The notes under the pieces were generated by a model. That model was given only the letters and a program-made list of their open reading frames with translations. It ran no database searches and had not been told where the DNA came from. Positions 34,903-46,262 of a stretch of DNA of 64,000 nt are shown here, piece by piece. The DNA lies in the NCBI GenBank assembly GCA_035578175.1, contig JAQMRL010000002.1, forward strand, positions 100,914,748 to 100,978,747, written 5' to 3'. Each line of letters opens with the position of its first letter. Within the stretch, counting starts at the first letter, position 1. Both the position numbers and the translations under genes were made by a program. The stretch is from Catonia carolina. Its lineage: Eukaryota; Arthropoda; Insecta; Hemiptera; Achilidae.

Positions 34903-37180
34903 TTTACGAAGAATTTCTTGTAATTTATGCAAAGTCGCGCGTTTTTGTCAAAATTTGGCAATATTTTTTTTGTCTGGTATTATAGAAAAAAGTCTAGAAA
35001 AAAATTGGATACATCAAACGCCCTCGCTTACCTCAATTTACGACTATTCAAGCGTATGTAAGAGTTAAGTGTATATGAATTCTGTCCTAAAATGCAGGCC
35101 GAAACAATTTCGCTCTAGGAGCTGATGGCATTGACCCATTCCTACAGTTATTTATATGACATATGTCATATAAACGCCTGCCATATAAACATATGGCATA
35201 TAAAAGCCTGGAATTTTGTGAATACATGCAAATAGAAAAAAATATAATATTAGAACATTTTAGTTCCACTGTGAAGAACGTCTGAAAATAGACTATTCTA
35301 CAAATTTCGGAGCGTTTATTCCCTGTTACAGGTCATATTCAATTCAACCGGTTTTGCTATAATAGCAACATTGAACAATTTACCTACCTTTACTATTCAA
35401 GCTTTCAAACGCGGTTATAACTATTTTTATAACTTATTTTTATAACCATTTTTAAATACGGCCTTTACACGGTTTTCTTCAAAAAGAACCGGAATTAAGT
35501 GGTATCCCAACATTCACAAATCAATAGAAAATTATCCACTACCCTGATTGTGTTTCTACATAGCTTACTTTCTTCCTCAAACATTCAGCTATTATTTAAC
35601 TATAATTTTTACTGTGCGCGCACAATGACCTTCACTATTACACAAACGGTTGAGTACTTACACACTCGTCATCTAACAACCATATATGGACTAACCGACT
35701 TCTAAGGGTTAAAGAATTAAAAATGTTGACTAAACAAAACAGCCTAGTTAATATTTATCAAAGTAAGTATTAGACGATCCAAAAAATATTTTAAAATTGC
35801 CGTTTCTTCTTCTTCTTCATCCTCTTTAAAATAGGACTATATCCTATATAATTTGTTAAATTCTGTCTTTAAAACACTGACGGAAACCCACAATTCCGTC
35901 TTTTTAAGGACCTACCCACAGGTCTTTTGGTTTCCGATATTTTTACCCTATTAGCTAGACACTTTGGATCAATTAGGACCACATGATCTTTCAAAAAACT
36001 TCAACGTGGTCTGACACATATTACTTTATACTGTATACCAGGTTCCTCTCTCATTATGGTCACTTCTTAACCGAGCTCAAGTGTAACTCCTTAAAAAATA
36101 ATTAACTTAGGAATTGAAAAACCAAAACAAATGAAATCACTTTTTCAATTAATTTTCAAAGTACATTCTGAGAAAATATCAAAGAACCAATCAAACAAAA
36201 TCCATGAGCGTACATAGATATTAGTATTTTTAAAGTGGAATTATCAATAGAAGCACTTGAACGGCAGAATTGATAGAGGTAGTTGATACGCTCCAGGCTT
36301 GCAAAAACATAAATCTAATTTACACTGGTTACATCTAAAACCAATCAAATCCAATCTAATGCATAGAGAGTGAAGTGGGGACACGTAACTCCAAAAAAAC
36401 AATTTTTTTGTTTTCAGAATGTCATGAAACGTTAAAATAACGTTAAAATTTCGTTATTACACGATAAATTGAATTTCGCGAGAAAGTCGGTTTACACAAA
36501 TATACAATCGCGCAATAACCGGAACAAAAATATTATTAATAGGAAAAACCAACCGTCCAGTTACAAGTAGCTAGGCTACTAATAGAAATATAATTCCGTC
36601 ACATTCATTCTCTGATTACAAGGCAGTAACAATGATTAAAATATGAGTCTGACAAGGATGGAAGATGTTTGTTTAGTTTCTCATGACGAATAATAATATA
36701 AAACCTCCCAAATTACTAATATTGCTGTAATTATAAACAATAGAATTTACAAGTTGAATATAATTTTATAGCAAAATGTACAATAACATAAAAATTTTCC
36801 TCGATGTAGAATTGATAACTATTATAAACGGAAACTGTTCAAAATAAATATAATTACGTGCCCGTGCACTCACACATAAAAAAATAAGAAACGATTTTGT
36901 TCAGGTCATTAATCGGAAGGCATGTTCAGAAGTTAAACACGGTAATAAATTTGCTCAAATAGTCTGAATTTTGCATCAACTGTAGGATGAATTGCGTATG
37001 CTTATAAAGCTGTAAAGAACAATTTTTCTGACCAAAAAAATGTTTTACTTTTCTACTACTGTATTACAGTATTGGATAGCTTCAGTTAACTAACGTAGCG
37101 TTCGGAGTTTTATATTTGTAATATCTTGTAACCTTTGACGTTAAGTGCTTTGCATAGAGGACGAGTATATATTTTTAAAA
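34903..37180. other. AT-rich noncoding stretch with a palindrome cluster
   Basis: No gene seen. A perfect 20-bp palindrome lies at 35153-35172, and a TTC tract at about 35805-35818. Confidence 0.55.
35153..35172. other. Perfect 20-bp palindrome
   Basis: TATATGACATATGTCATATA is its own reverse complement. A second hairpin (GCCATAT..ATATGGC, 35180-35197) follows at once, and AAACGCCTG / AAAAGCCTG flank it as direct repeats. Confidence 0.9.
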
Positions 37181-37463
37181 TTGCTAATGTATGTACGTTG
37201 CAATCCGTTCAACTTAAGAACAAAAAACAACTCCATGATCTAATGATATAGGACGTCTAAATAAGGTGTAGTCTAGTACAGACTCAGGCTGACCATTCCT
37301 GAGAGAGTATAGTTAATTGAACTCCAACAATTAAAGTATACCACTGTCTTGTGTTCACATCCGTATAGTAACTGCCTTTACTACGATTTGAACCAGGAAC
37401 CTTTTTCTCAGACAATCATCTGTTAAACAGGCGACGACTTTACTTTTAGACCAACCCGGTGAG
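37181..37463 (-). repeat. SINE-A copy
   Basis: Minus-strand copy. B box GGTTCAAATCG and A box TGGTCTAAAAG lie at 37385-37455. The body is intact in order but about 30 bases shorter than the reference copy, with loss around the ATGAAGATGATG segment. Confidence 0.9.
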
Positions 37464-37696
37464 TTCGAGTATTATTAGTGTAAAGAAAATTCAGTGTTAT
37501 TTAACTTTCCTTTAACAAATAAATAAATACACTTATTATTATAAATTACTATAAATAAGTAAATAAAGAAGTAAACTTTCACAAACTATAACACAGTCTT
37601 CTAAGTGTGTAATCATTGAAAAAAAGACGAAATTCAATTCTTTATTCTCATTAGATTAGTTTTCATATAATCTCTTACCCTGAAAATATCCTTTAA

Positions 37697-38004
37697 CCCT
37701 TTCGCTGCCACCGTTATTTTCGTTACATAATTTCATGTGCCGGTTTATGTTTTACCATTTTTTATAGTATTTACTCTAAATATACGTACAAAGTGTAAGA
37801 TTTTTGCGAAAACAGTGATTTACTAAAAAAAAGAGAAGAATACAATGTTTACTGTGTGCCGAGGTCAAAATATTAACGATAGGTTCACTGCCGGCTTCTA
37901 AAAGAGATACGAGAGCGCGCTAGGCAGACCCGAAGCATATACGGAGCCGGCACAGGGAAAACACACCCGACTCCGAAGGGTGTTCGGACCCGGCAATGAA
38001 AGGG
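37697..38004. mobile_element. 308-bp piggyBac-type MITE
   Basis: The ends are CCCTTTCGCTGCC and, on the other strand, CCCTTTCATTGCC, flanked on both sides by TTAA (37693-37696 and 38005-38008). TTAA targets with CCCTTT-type ends are the signature of piggyBac superfamily elements. No transposase frame is present, so it is nonautonomous. Its right third is GC-rich and self-complementary (CACCCGACTCCGAAGGGTG, GCCGGC), unlike the surrounding DNA, which suggests subterminal transposase-binding repeats. Confidence 0.9.
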
Positions 38005-38008
38005 TTAA

Positions 38009-39242
38009 GATGCTAAAACGCGTAAGGAGTAATTTTTTAATGTTGTAAACCTATGTTTAAATCGTAAAATCGCTTCCAATGTATTTTAAATGGGAATTAT
38101 ATTAACTCCTAAGTACAGAGTTCTACTGAACGGATTTTTATAATTGTTACATGGTTTTAAAGAGTATTCTTTCCTGATTTTCCCAAAAGTTCTAAACTTG
38201 AAATTCATGCTAATGTGAGCTTCATTTTACGAAATGAAAAAGAGTTGTTTTCGTTTACAACGTAGCGGTAATCGTAAGGTAATGTTTTCTCCCACATTTA
38301 CCCCCATCCTTAGCCATATTCCATAAGCTTACAGGATATGAATCATCTCTTTTCTCATCGCAGAACTCACTCAGTCAGTCGGTTTTGGAAATTGTGTTAA
38401 CGTTGTTACCCATCGTTCTTCTAACAACGGTTTAGTTTGTTGTTAACTTAAATCATTTATTTAATGATAGGGGCTTGAAACGCAAGACCATTGTGCGAAT
38501 TTATTCGCACAGGTCTACTATGCTAGTATAATATAATTTTTGTAAATTCAGAAGACAAATAGTATTATACCGGTACTATGGGTAACGCGTCAAAATTACA
38601 CTAATATAATGGAAGCAGTGGTTTTTTAGTTAATACGCGAGAATATGTATTAACTAATCCGACTAATACACAGTAGCTGTAGTTAGTTATAGTTATTTTA
38701 GTTAGTTAGTTCCAGGTGAGCTGAGATAGATATAGTTTACGTAATTCATAATGTTATAGTGTATGTAGTTTGGTGAAAGTCGGTTTTTCTACACAACGCC
38801 AACAGACAAACTGTATGACCTTAGTCTGATTGTCAGTCAGTTGCAATAGCTCAGTAACCGGCAACAATGAATGACTCAAAGAGGTTTTAAGAGAATGGGA
38901 AAGTCTTTGTTATTCTCTTACTTCTGTGACTAAGGCATTGAATTAAGGCTTTGCCTAATATTAGCCAACACGTTATCTTCCTGTCACTAATACTTAAAAT
39001 CTAACAACATCTTAAATTATTCTTTTTTTTCTTACAATAGCGGTACAAAAATAATAAACCAAGAATATCTTCATACATTTCCATTAACTGATGGGGAAAG
39101 ATAGATGAATTTTAATGATATGTATAAAATTTTCTTCACACTTCACGACCCATTTGCAGTCATAAAAATTAATTTTGGAAAAAATGACGGGTGCACCTGA
39201 ACGTGCGTTTGTGTGGGTGATTCGGCCTTGTGCAAAAACTAC
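38009..39242. other. AT-rich noncoding stretch, no gene seen
   Basis: Nothing identifiable except short GTTA repeats at 38690-38712. Confidence 0.55.
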
Positions 39243-39257
39243 TACGAGGTGCGACAA

Positions 39258-39610
39258 TAAAGTAATGAGACTGATATGAAAAAAATATCACTTAAGTTTT
39301 TATAGTCATCTTTAGTGTAATCTTCTTCAAAGTAGTTCCCTTCTGCTTGCATACACTCACTACAGCGCTTCTGCCACTGTTGGTAACATTTCTGGTACTC
39401 TTCTTCTGGAATGTTCTCCAAGATCCTCGTCACAGTTTTTTGGACATATTCTATTATTTGAAAATGGTGTCCCTTGACTACCATTTTGACTCTTGAAAAT
39501 ATAACAAAGATGCAAGGAGTGATATCTGGCGAACAAGGTGGCTCTGGTAGTACTGAAATGCGTTTTTTCTCGTAGGTCTGTCAGATTTTCGGGGACTATT
39601 TTGCACAAAT
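39258..39610 (-). pseudogene. Mariner transposase C-terminal part
   Basis: Across two frames the minus strand reads LPEPPCSPDITPCIFVIF, then MVVKGHHFQ, a broken ILENIPEEEYQKCYQQWQKR and CMQAEGNYFEEDY. SPD is the third acidic catalytic position of the mariner DD34D triad. The GHHF and QQWQKR..C..AEGNYFE blocks are the standard C-terminus. A frameshift separates the catalytic block from the rest. Confidence 0.85.
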
Positions 39611-39636
39611 TTTTCTTATACCCAGATCTTCAGTTA

Positions 39637-39939
39637 TTATTTGACGAACAGGTTCCCTATTGACGTTAAGTTCTTCTGATATATCATTTTCACAAATAAT
39701 ACTCGATCAGATCGTACGATTACACGCACCCTTGCCATATTGATATCAGTCCGTGAGGTTGAAGGTCGTCCACTGCGATCTTCTTCTTCAACATTCGTTC
39801 TGCCTTCACGAAACATTTTATGCCAACAAAAAACTTGAGCTCTTGACATAATCTTATTTCCAAAATCCTTCTGAAGCTTAACGTAAGTTGTCATCGCATT
39901 CTCACCCAATTTAACACAAAAATAAGTGACATACAGCAC
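39637..39939 (-). pseudogene. Mariner transposase N-terminal part
   Basis: The frame reads LGENAMTTYVKLQKDFGNK, then MSRAQVFCWHKMFREGRT, EEEDRSGRPSTSRT and INMARVRVIVRSDR. These are the N-terminal helix-turn-helix DNA-binding domain and linker of a mariner transposase, in the usual order. It runs off into unrelated residues after SDR..., at the internal deletion. The first two catalytic aspartates are therefore missing. The domain alone might still bind the element's ends if expressed, which is inference. Confidence 0.88.
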
Positions 39940-40088
39940 AACTCACGATTGAGTGGTCACATCAATGTGCCACTTGGACCAGAAGTAGCTTAAAAAATCA
40001 ATGTCAAACATGGAGCACCTGCGCAACCTGCAGGGTTACCACATCTTGCAAAAAAATCAGTCTCATTTCTTAATTGTCGCACATCGTA

Positions 40089-41261
40089 TACTGAACGCGC
40101 TATAACTTTAAAATTAAGGTCTTCTCGACAAACCTCCGAAAAAGTTATTTCGGAATTAGACCCGAAATTAAGGATACTTCACGGAGGTATAAAATGTAAA
40201 AAAATGGCTCAACTATTGTAATTAAAAGTTCCTTTATTATTTAGATACTACATTTATCAGGGCTTATTACTCGTAAACGAAAAAATCAATACCTTTAGAA
40301 CAATAAATTGTGAGCCGAAAGCTCTACTCTCTTGAGAAAAATTAGTTTCTTCAAAATCACATTAAATTTGTACATTACAGTCAGAATGTAACAAAAACTT
40401 AACTTAAATCTTAAAAATCTACAAATTTTGCTCATAAAATTTTTTGTTTGCCGCTTAAATAAGCTACAATTTTTAATTTAATTTGATGAAGTACTTATAA
40501 AATCGTTTTTCCAAAATTACATGCTGAAACAAAGTTCACGTAACAAAATTAACGTATCAAACGATTAGTTCAGAGGCACAGAGTGATTTTGAGTACAAAA
40601 ACGAATTAAAACAGATTTTTTTAATACATGCCGATAATTTTCAATTAACGGTTCAATTTACTTTGAAAGAAATTGCTTGCAAATTATTTATTTAAAAAAC
40701 ATTTTTTATATGGCATTAAGATTATCAACCCGTCCGGATTAGCAAGATCCAAACTACAGGGGAAACCCTAAAATAAACCTTAAAATTGATTTAATTATAC
40801 ACTTCACATTTGTTTAGGATATCCGACAGACATTATGCAAAATAAAATAATTTTCAGATCCATTGTAGATTAGATTACATACATCCAAAACACAGGCGAA
40901 TTAAAAACAGAACAAAGAAATTGCTATTTAAATTCGAATAATTTAAATTTTACATTCAGACAATATTAAATGGAAACCATAAAAAAGTAATTAATTAGTT
41001 CTATTTATTAAACACAAGGTCGGCCGGTCAAATAAAAATTCTATAACAATTCATGAGAAAAGTTACGTGGCATTGGTCGGTCGCCATGGTAACCGATTAT
41101 TTTACGGTACTCTATTGTACAACACCAACAGTAGTACTTAAAACGTTAAAAATTAATTTCAAATTATTCTTTAAATAGTTTATTTTAGTTTACAAGATAA
41201 AATGTAATGAGATCTGGTTCATATTAATTACATAAGTATGACCAAAAGGCAGTTGTTTTTT
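40089..41261. other. AT-rich noncoding stretch, no gene seen
   Basis: Nothing identifiable. Confidence 0.55.
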
Positions 41262-41640
41262 TAGGTCATCAGCCGAAACACTGGTCTGAATCTCTAAGTA
41301 AAATGAGAGGAGTAGGTAATTTACAATTGCCTTCCTCACTAAGTGGAAAAGGATGCTTATCAGCATGCAAGGCCCTCTGAAAAGCATCTACTTTCCACCC
41401 TGCAAATGACACCCTCACTTCATTCACCACAGGGTCTGACTGTATTTGATGAAATTCTCTTTACTTCTCAGAGGGATCCACCGGGTTGGTCTAGAGGTAA
41501 AGTCGTCGCCAAAATCAGCTGTTTAACAGCTGATTTTACAGCAGTTTAACGCTCTGGAACTAGTAGATCACGGGCAAATAATTTAACACTTCATCTGCCT
41601 GTTACGAGCATATTAAAGGCAGATGGATTGTTAAATTAAT
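41262..41640 (+). repeat. Hairpin-chain repeat copy interrupted by a SINE-A head
   Basis: The left two-thirds (to CTCAGAGG at 41474) and the right end (from GCTCTGGAACTAG at 41550) are the usual sequence. Between them about 150 bases of the family are missing, and a 61-base SINE-A head lies there instead. Confidence 0.85.
41477..41537 (+). repeat. SINE-A head fragment
   Basis: It contains CCACCGGGTTGGTCTAGAGG, the A box, then GTCGTCGCC and the hairpin AAATCAGCTG-TTTAA-CAGCTGATTT in its most perfect form here. It ends before the B box. Full-length SINEs lose their 5' end, not the 3' end, on truncation, so a head-only piece needs another explanation. Confidence 0.9.
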
Positions 41641-41700
41641 TGCATTTGACCGGACAGTTCCTGAGCTGTAAGATCGACACTACACGCAGTTCTTTTCTCC

Positions 41701-41728
<28 letters not shown>
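41701..41728. repeat. Run of 28 A
   Basis: An uninterrupted A tract between the two opposed hairpin-chain copies. It is the longest A run in the window and could be the poly(A) tail of a retrotransposed copy. Confidence 0.9.
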
Positions 41729-41731
<3 letters not shown>

Positions 41732-41732
41732 C

Positions 41733-41905
41733 AGCCAATGTCAGACCTTGTGGTGAATGAATTAAAAGTATCACTTGCAGGGTGGAAAGTAAGAGCTGTT
41801 AAGGAGATTTGGCGTACTCCAGCCATACTTTCTATTCAACCTAGCGAGGAAGGCATAGTAAATCACTTCACTCCTGGATTTTTTATTAAAACTACTAGGG
41901 ATGGA
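41733..41905 (-). repeat. Hairpin-chain repeat, diverged left part
   Basis: Reverse-orientation copy with AGACCTTGTGGTGAATGAATT, GCAGGGTGGAAAGTA and AATCACTTCACTCCT, ending in an eroded left edge. It carries an accidental 68-codon frame. Confidence 0.75.
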
Positions 41906-43505
41906 AAACAGCATTTGGCAGTCGATCTGAGCTAGAAACAAATTTTAAACTACAGTCATGCATATCCGCAAGAACGTCACGTATCGACAATATCAGTTGT
42001 CAAGTTTCCTAGAGCTGGGTGGGACAATAAAAATCAGCAGCAGAAAAATAAAAACGATTAAATTTTTTCTGCAAATTATTATTTTTAAGCTCGCTTTAAT
42101 AGCAAATACGCCCAGACGATACGATGATCGTGCAATTTTACCTTCAAGAAAACGCTTTGCTAAGTCGGGAAGGGGTTTTCATGCATTAGATCAAAATGGA
42201 TAGAGATCAGCGTGAAAAAATAAATAGGTGTTTTGAGGGTCGCTGAATTTCTGTAGATTTCTACTCGACTTCTGCGCTCTTATATTTATATAACATAAAG
42301 TCATTTTGATATTGTGAAAAATTATTTTATTTGCTTAAAATTGAAAAAAGATAGAATCTATTCACATGGTATCTTATAACCCCTCAAATATAAAAATATG
42401 TGGGATATCAAAATTGTGTCTGACTGTGAAGGATGGTCAAACTTATTCATAAAACTATCCTACCTAATAAAACGTATTATTTGGCGGGGTTTTTGGACCA
42501 CAGAATTTTTTTAAACAGCTTATTAATCTAAGTTTTTTGTCAACTTGATAGTCCAAAGGCGAATTTTTTGCCATATAAAATACTATAAAAAATTTATATT
42601 TGTTTCAAATACAATAATACAACGGTAACTTTACAAAAGTATTTCCTACAATTATTTTTAAACTTGTAGAATAAATCTACAAAACAAGCCGCTGTTCGAG
42701 TAATACAACAGAAGATTTCACTGCAGAATAACCGATAAAATTGTACCGTTGAATGGACAATGAAATTTACAATAAGAAAAATAGAAAAACGTTATTAATG
42801 TTGGAAGATAATTACGGGAGGTGAAAAACTCAGAAGAAGAGCAGGAATTTTGTTTGTGGGGGGAGGTGTGATAAGTTGAATGGGATGCGGTCTGGTGGAC
42901 ACGCACAATAAAAATTGGTGGCTTTTAAAACGTTTATTGCATGTTAGCTACCGTTAAACGCAGTACGGTGCAGCAGGCGGCGCGTGCTGTTCAATCCATT
43001 TTCTTAACTTTGGCCGCGGCCATATTGGTATTAGGCTACGGTACAGTTTTACACTATTAGGTTTATAACTATTAGTTGGCACATTATAACAAAAATGAAA
43101 TAATAAAATCAATATCTGCTGCCAGTGATACCACCAAATAATTCAAAAGTCTTCCATTTTTATAAAGCAATAGCGCAGTTATTATTTCTGACCAATCATT
43201 ATTACACAATGAGAAAGTAAAGGATTAGAATTTACACAATTGATTAGTGATTGATGTGTCGATCAGAAAACTAAGACCGAAATTTTACGGAATTCTTCTT
43301 CTCATTCTCCTTCTCCTGCTCCTAATGATCCTCTCCTCCTCCTCCTCCTCCTCCTCCTCCTTCTTTTTCTTATTTTATATATTTCTTATGTGTCTATATT
43401 TTCTTCTTAGTGCATTAGAGGTCAGTAAAACTTGATTCTACCCTAAAGACTTCAAACGTTTCAATTTCCGACCAGTCCTAACATGTAAATTAACATATTT
43501 TTTTA
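41906..43505. other. AT-rich noncoding stretch with a (CTC)n tract
   Basis: No gene seen. A CTC tract lies at about 43330-43362. A small CpG-bearing patch (CAGGCGGCGCGTG) is at 42973-42985. Confidence 0.55.
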
Positions 43506-43803
43506 TCCCTAATTTGCATACATGGCAATCTGTTCAATTAAGAGCAATAAGCAACCTCATGACCCAATGAGATGAAGATGATGTGAAAGACGCGCAAATG
43601 AAATTAGTCTTATACAGACCATTCCTGAAAATGTATGGTTAAATTGAACCCCAACCATCAAAGTACACAACCACTGTCTAGTATTCAAATCCGTATAAGT
43701 AACTAGGATTTTACTAGGATTTGAACCAGGAACCTTCATCATCAAAAATTAGCTGACTCACAGCGACGACTTTACCTCTACATCTAGACCAACCCGGTGG
43801 GTA
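43506..43803 (-). repeat. SINE-A copy
   Basis: Minus-strand copy with B box GGTTCAAATCC and A box TGGTCTAGATG inside 43720-43803. The A box region has a small duplication (TCTAcATCTAGACC). The head hairpin is partly lost. The 3' end is CAAATTAGGGATAAAA. Confidence 0.9.
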
Positions 43804-44559
43804 ACTATTAACGTATTAAACAATCAGGTGTTCAACAGAAATAATAAAATAAGTCATCTTTACTACAAAATAAATGGTTCTATCTTTAGACATGAAGACA
43901 TAGTAATGAGTCACTGGTGAGAATCTTCGCTTATACCTAATATTACTACATAAATTTAAAATTACAATTAGAAAAAAAACCGATGTAAACAAATTACTCA
44001 GTCACCGATATAAAATGAAAATCTTTTAGAATATGCAATCATGATATACAAAAAAATTAAAAAAGACTAAAAAATAAATTTACATAATATAGCTACAAAG
44101 GTTGGTTAGACCGTACCTACAATAAATAGAGAGTATCATTTACCTGACGTAATACATCAGAAATAATATAGCATATTACTTATTTAAAATACGAGTAAAT
44201 TAAATATAATATCTAAAAAAGTGTTTGTAAACCAAACTGATTTTTTTGCGAATCTTGAATCAAAATAACATTTTACTTGCGTATAAAAATTGATTAACAT
44301 GCAGAATGAAAATTGTACAATGAACTTAAACAGTGATTTATATAAAACAATTCATTATTCAAACAAAAGCGCCAACATAGCGTAATGGGAGAGTATTATT
44401 TACTTTCCACATTTATAAAAAAACAGCTCCTTTTAGATACAGCTACAACTTTCTCGAAAATATAAATTATAAATCAATATTTCGAATATTTCCATAATTA
44501 TTAAAGACTTTTAAAATATAAATATGCATATCTAAAAAATAGCTGATAAATTAAATAAC
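43804..44559. other. AT-rich noncoding stretch, no gene seen
   Basis: An isolated A-box-like sequence (TAGCGTAATGG) at 44377-44387 has no B box. Confidence 0.5.
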
Positions 44560-45110
44560 CTGTACAAGAAGAGGGCACTTTCAAGACAAGCCAGATCAGA
44601 CATTGTAATACTGAGGAAAATCCTGCAGATAAAGTCTGAATGCTAGTGCCCTACAACGTTTGAAAAGGCTGGTATAAAAGAATCGAAAAATTTCAAGAGA
44701 AAGATCCTCACCATAATAATTTTGGTCCAAAATACCAGTAGTCTAAAAATTACAAGGAAGACAAAAACTGTACAAGGAAAACTACTATTAATGTACAGAT
44801 AATAGAGCCGATCAGAAAACTAAATCTAAATTTCTATGGACACCTGCAGTATAGAATGGATGACAAACGATTACCAAACAAATTTTTAGAACACTAAACA
44901 AGACTTATGGTATCGGTTTAAAGAAGCCAAAAAGGAAACTTTTTTTAAATGGAATAAACCGAAAAAAATAATGAACCGAACTAAGTTCGGACTACTGATT
45001 AACAGAAAGGGCTTCCATGAAGAATGAAAGCAGAACACCAGATGAACGGATAAGCTCTACAAATTGAAGATGATGAGAGTATATGCTGCAAAAAGAGTTT
45101 GAACGTACAA
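44560..45110 (+). pseudogene. Non-LTR retrotransposon C-terminal fragment
   Basis: The upstream part reads KISREKI..ILGPKYQ in broken frames. It is followed by IRKLNLNFYGHLQYRMDDKR and, after several stops, by KNEPN and GLP..MKAEHQMNG blocks. The order and the FYGHL.RMD..RL core are the same as at 15190-15480, including the nucleotide string GGCTTCCATGAAGAA further on, so these are two copies of one element. All frames are broken. Confidence 0.75.
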
Positions 45111-45877
45111 TTAATTTACGTCGTCTAAAATAGACCTAAATGAAAAGACAACATTTACGAGAAAGTAAAATTCAGGAAGAATAGTATAGGCTTATACAAT
45201 ACTTCTATAGAAAACACATCCGGCTGCATTTCACGTAAAGAAAGAAGAAATGTAAAATAGATTAAAACAGTACAAGGCGTACCTAGGACAATTCGTGTTG
45301 AATGTGGGCGCGGAATCAGTGGGGTGGCGGAGTCGGGGAGAAGATCCAAGTTAAGTGAGGTACGTTAATGTAAAACCGTAGCGTGATTTGAACAGTGACA
45401 TAAAGGTAGAGACCTGAGGGCTGAGGCCGTGACCGTGTAGGCGTGACTCTTCTTCTATTCAATCATCCTGTTGGCTTATGTCACGAATTTGTCACGATCC
45501 GCTATTATCGTGTGTATAAACGAGCGTGTTTGTAGCATGCGATCATTCACCAATTTGGCGATAGAGTGGTACATTCATGATAAATAACAGATAGATTGAT
45601 GATATGCTACACCTTGTACGAGCCGGATAAGTACAAATTTGCAAGAACACAAATTTCTAAATAAACTACATTTTATACAGTACTGTAATTCTAAATAAGA
45701 TAACAACCACTAAAATAATTAACAAAATTGGTTTACTTTGTGACTTTAAGAACCATTTTAGACCAAGTTAAGACTACCGGCCGATACGAAGACCAAAAAT
45801 ATTAAAAAATGAGCCGAAAAAAGCGATAATTTAAATCGAACTTTATTTTATTTTTTTGTAGTATATTGTGTTTGCCC
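45111..45877. other. Noncoding stretch, no gene seen
   Basis: A GC-richer patch at 45300-45350 (GTGGGCGCGG, GGGGTGGCGGAG) is unassigned. Confidence 0.5.
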
Positions 45878-46262
45878 ATAGTAGGCCGGTGGAGTGTTAA
45901 ATTTTATTTGCACTCGATCTGCTGGTTCCACAGGGATACAAAAAATAGTTCTGTTTCTTATCATATAGTAAGCGAATTATGTGACTGAAAAATAGAAGAA
46001 CAGAAGACGTAAAGACGTAAAAAAAACTAGCCAAAGTTATCTCCTCTAAGAGTAATGAATTTCATGATACAACCAGGCCCTGTGATGAATTAAGTGGTGT
46101 CCTTTGCAGGGTGGAAAGTAGATGCTTTTCAGAGGGCCTGGCATGCTGATAAGCATATTTTTCCCCTCTGTGAGCAAGGCATTGGTAAACCACCTCACTC
46201 CACGTTTTTCTTACTAAAGCCTCTAGGTTTAAACCAGCCTTTCGGCTGATGACCTAAACAAC
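45878..46262 (-). repeat. Hairpin-chain repeat, near full length
   Basis: Reverse-orientation copy from TTTGCCCATAGTAGGCCGG to CGGCTGATGACCTAAACAA. On the minus strand the first stem is CAGCC-GAAA-GGCTG. Confidence 0.92.

Larger units (their letters stand above)
39245..40086 (-). mobile_element. Internally deleted mariner element
   Basis: Terminal inverted repeats CGAGGTGCGACAATAAAG and CGATGTGCGACAATTAAG, each continuing to AATGAGACTGAT, are flanked by TA at both sides (39243-39244 and 40087-40088). The minus strand encodes both ends of a mariner transposase but not the middle. At 842 bp it is shorter than the roughly 1.3 kb usual for mariners. Diverged termini and frame breaks show it is inactive, though it could still be bound by a related transposase. 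Confidence 0.93.

Noticed and set aside
34709..35068. 119-codon open frame
   Set aside because: It lies across SINE-A and its flank, with no protein family features; the other SINE-A copies do not keep it open.
44377..44387. A-box-like TAGCGTAATGG suggesting another SINE-B
   Set aside because: No B box or body follows.
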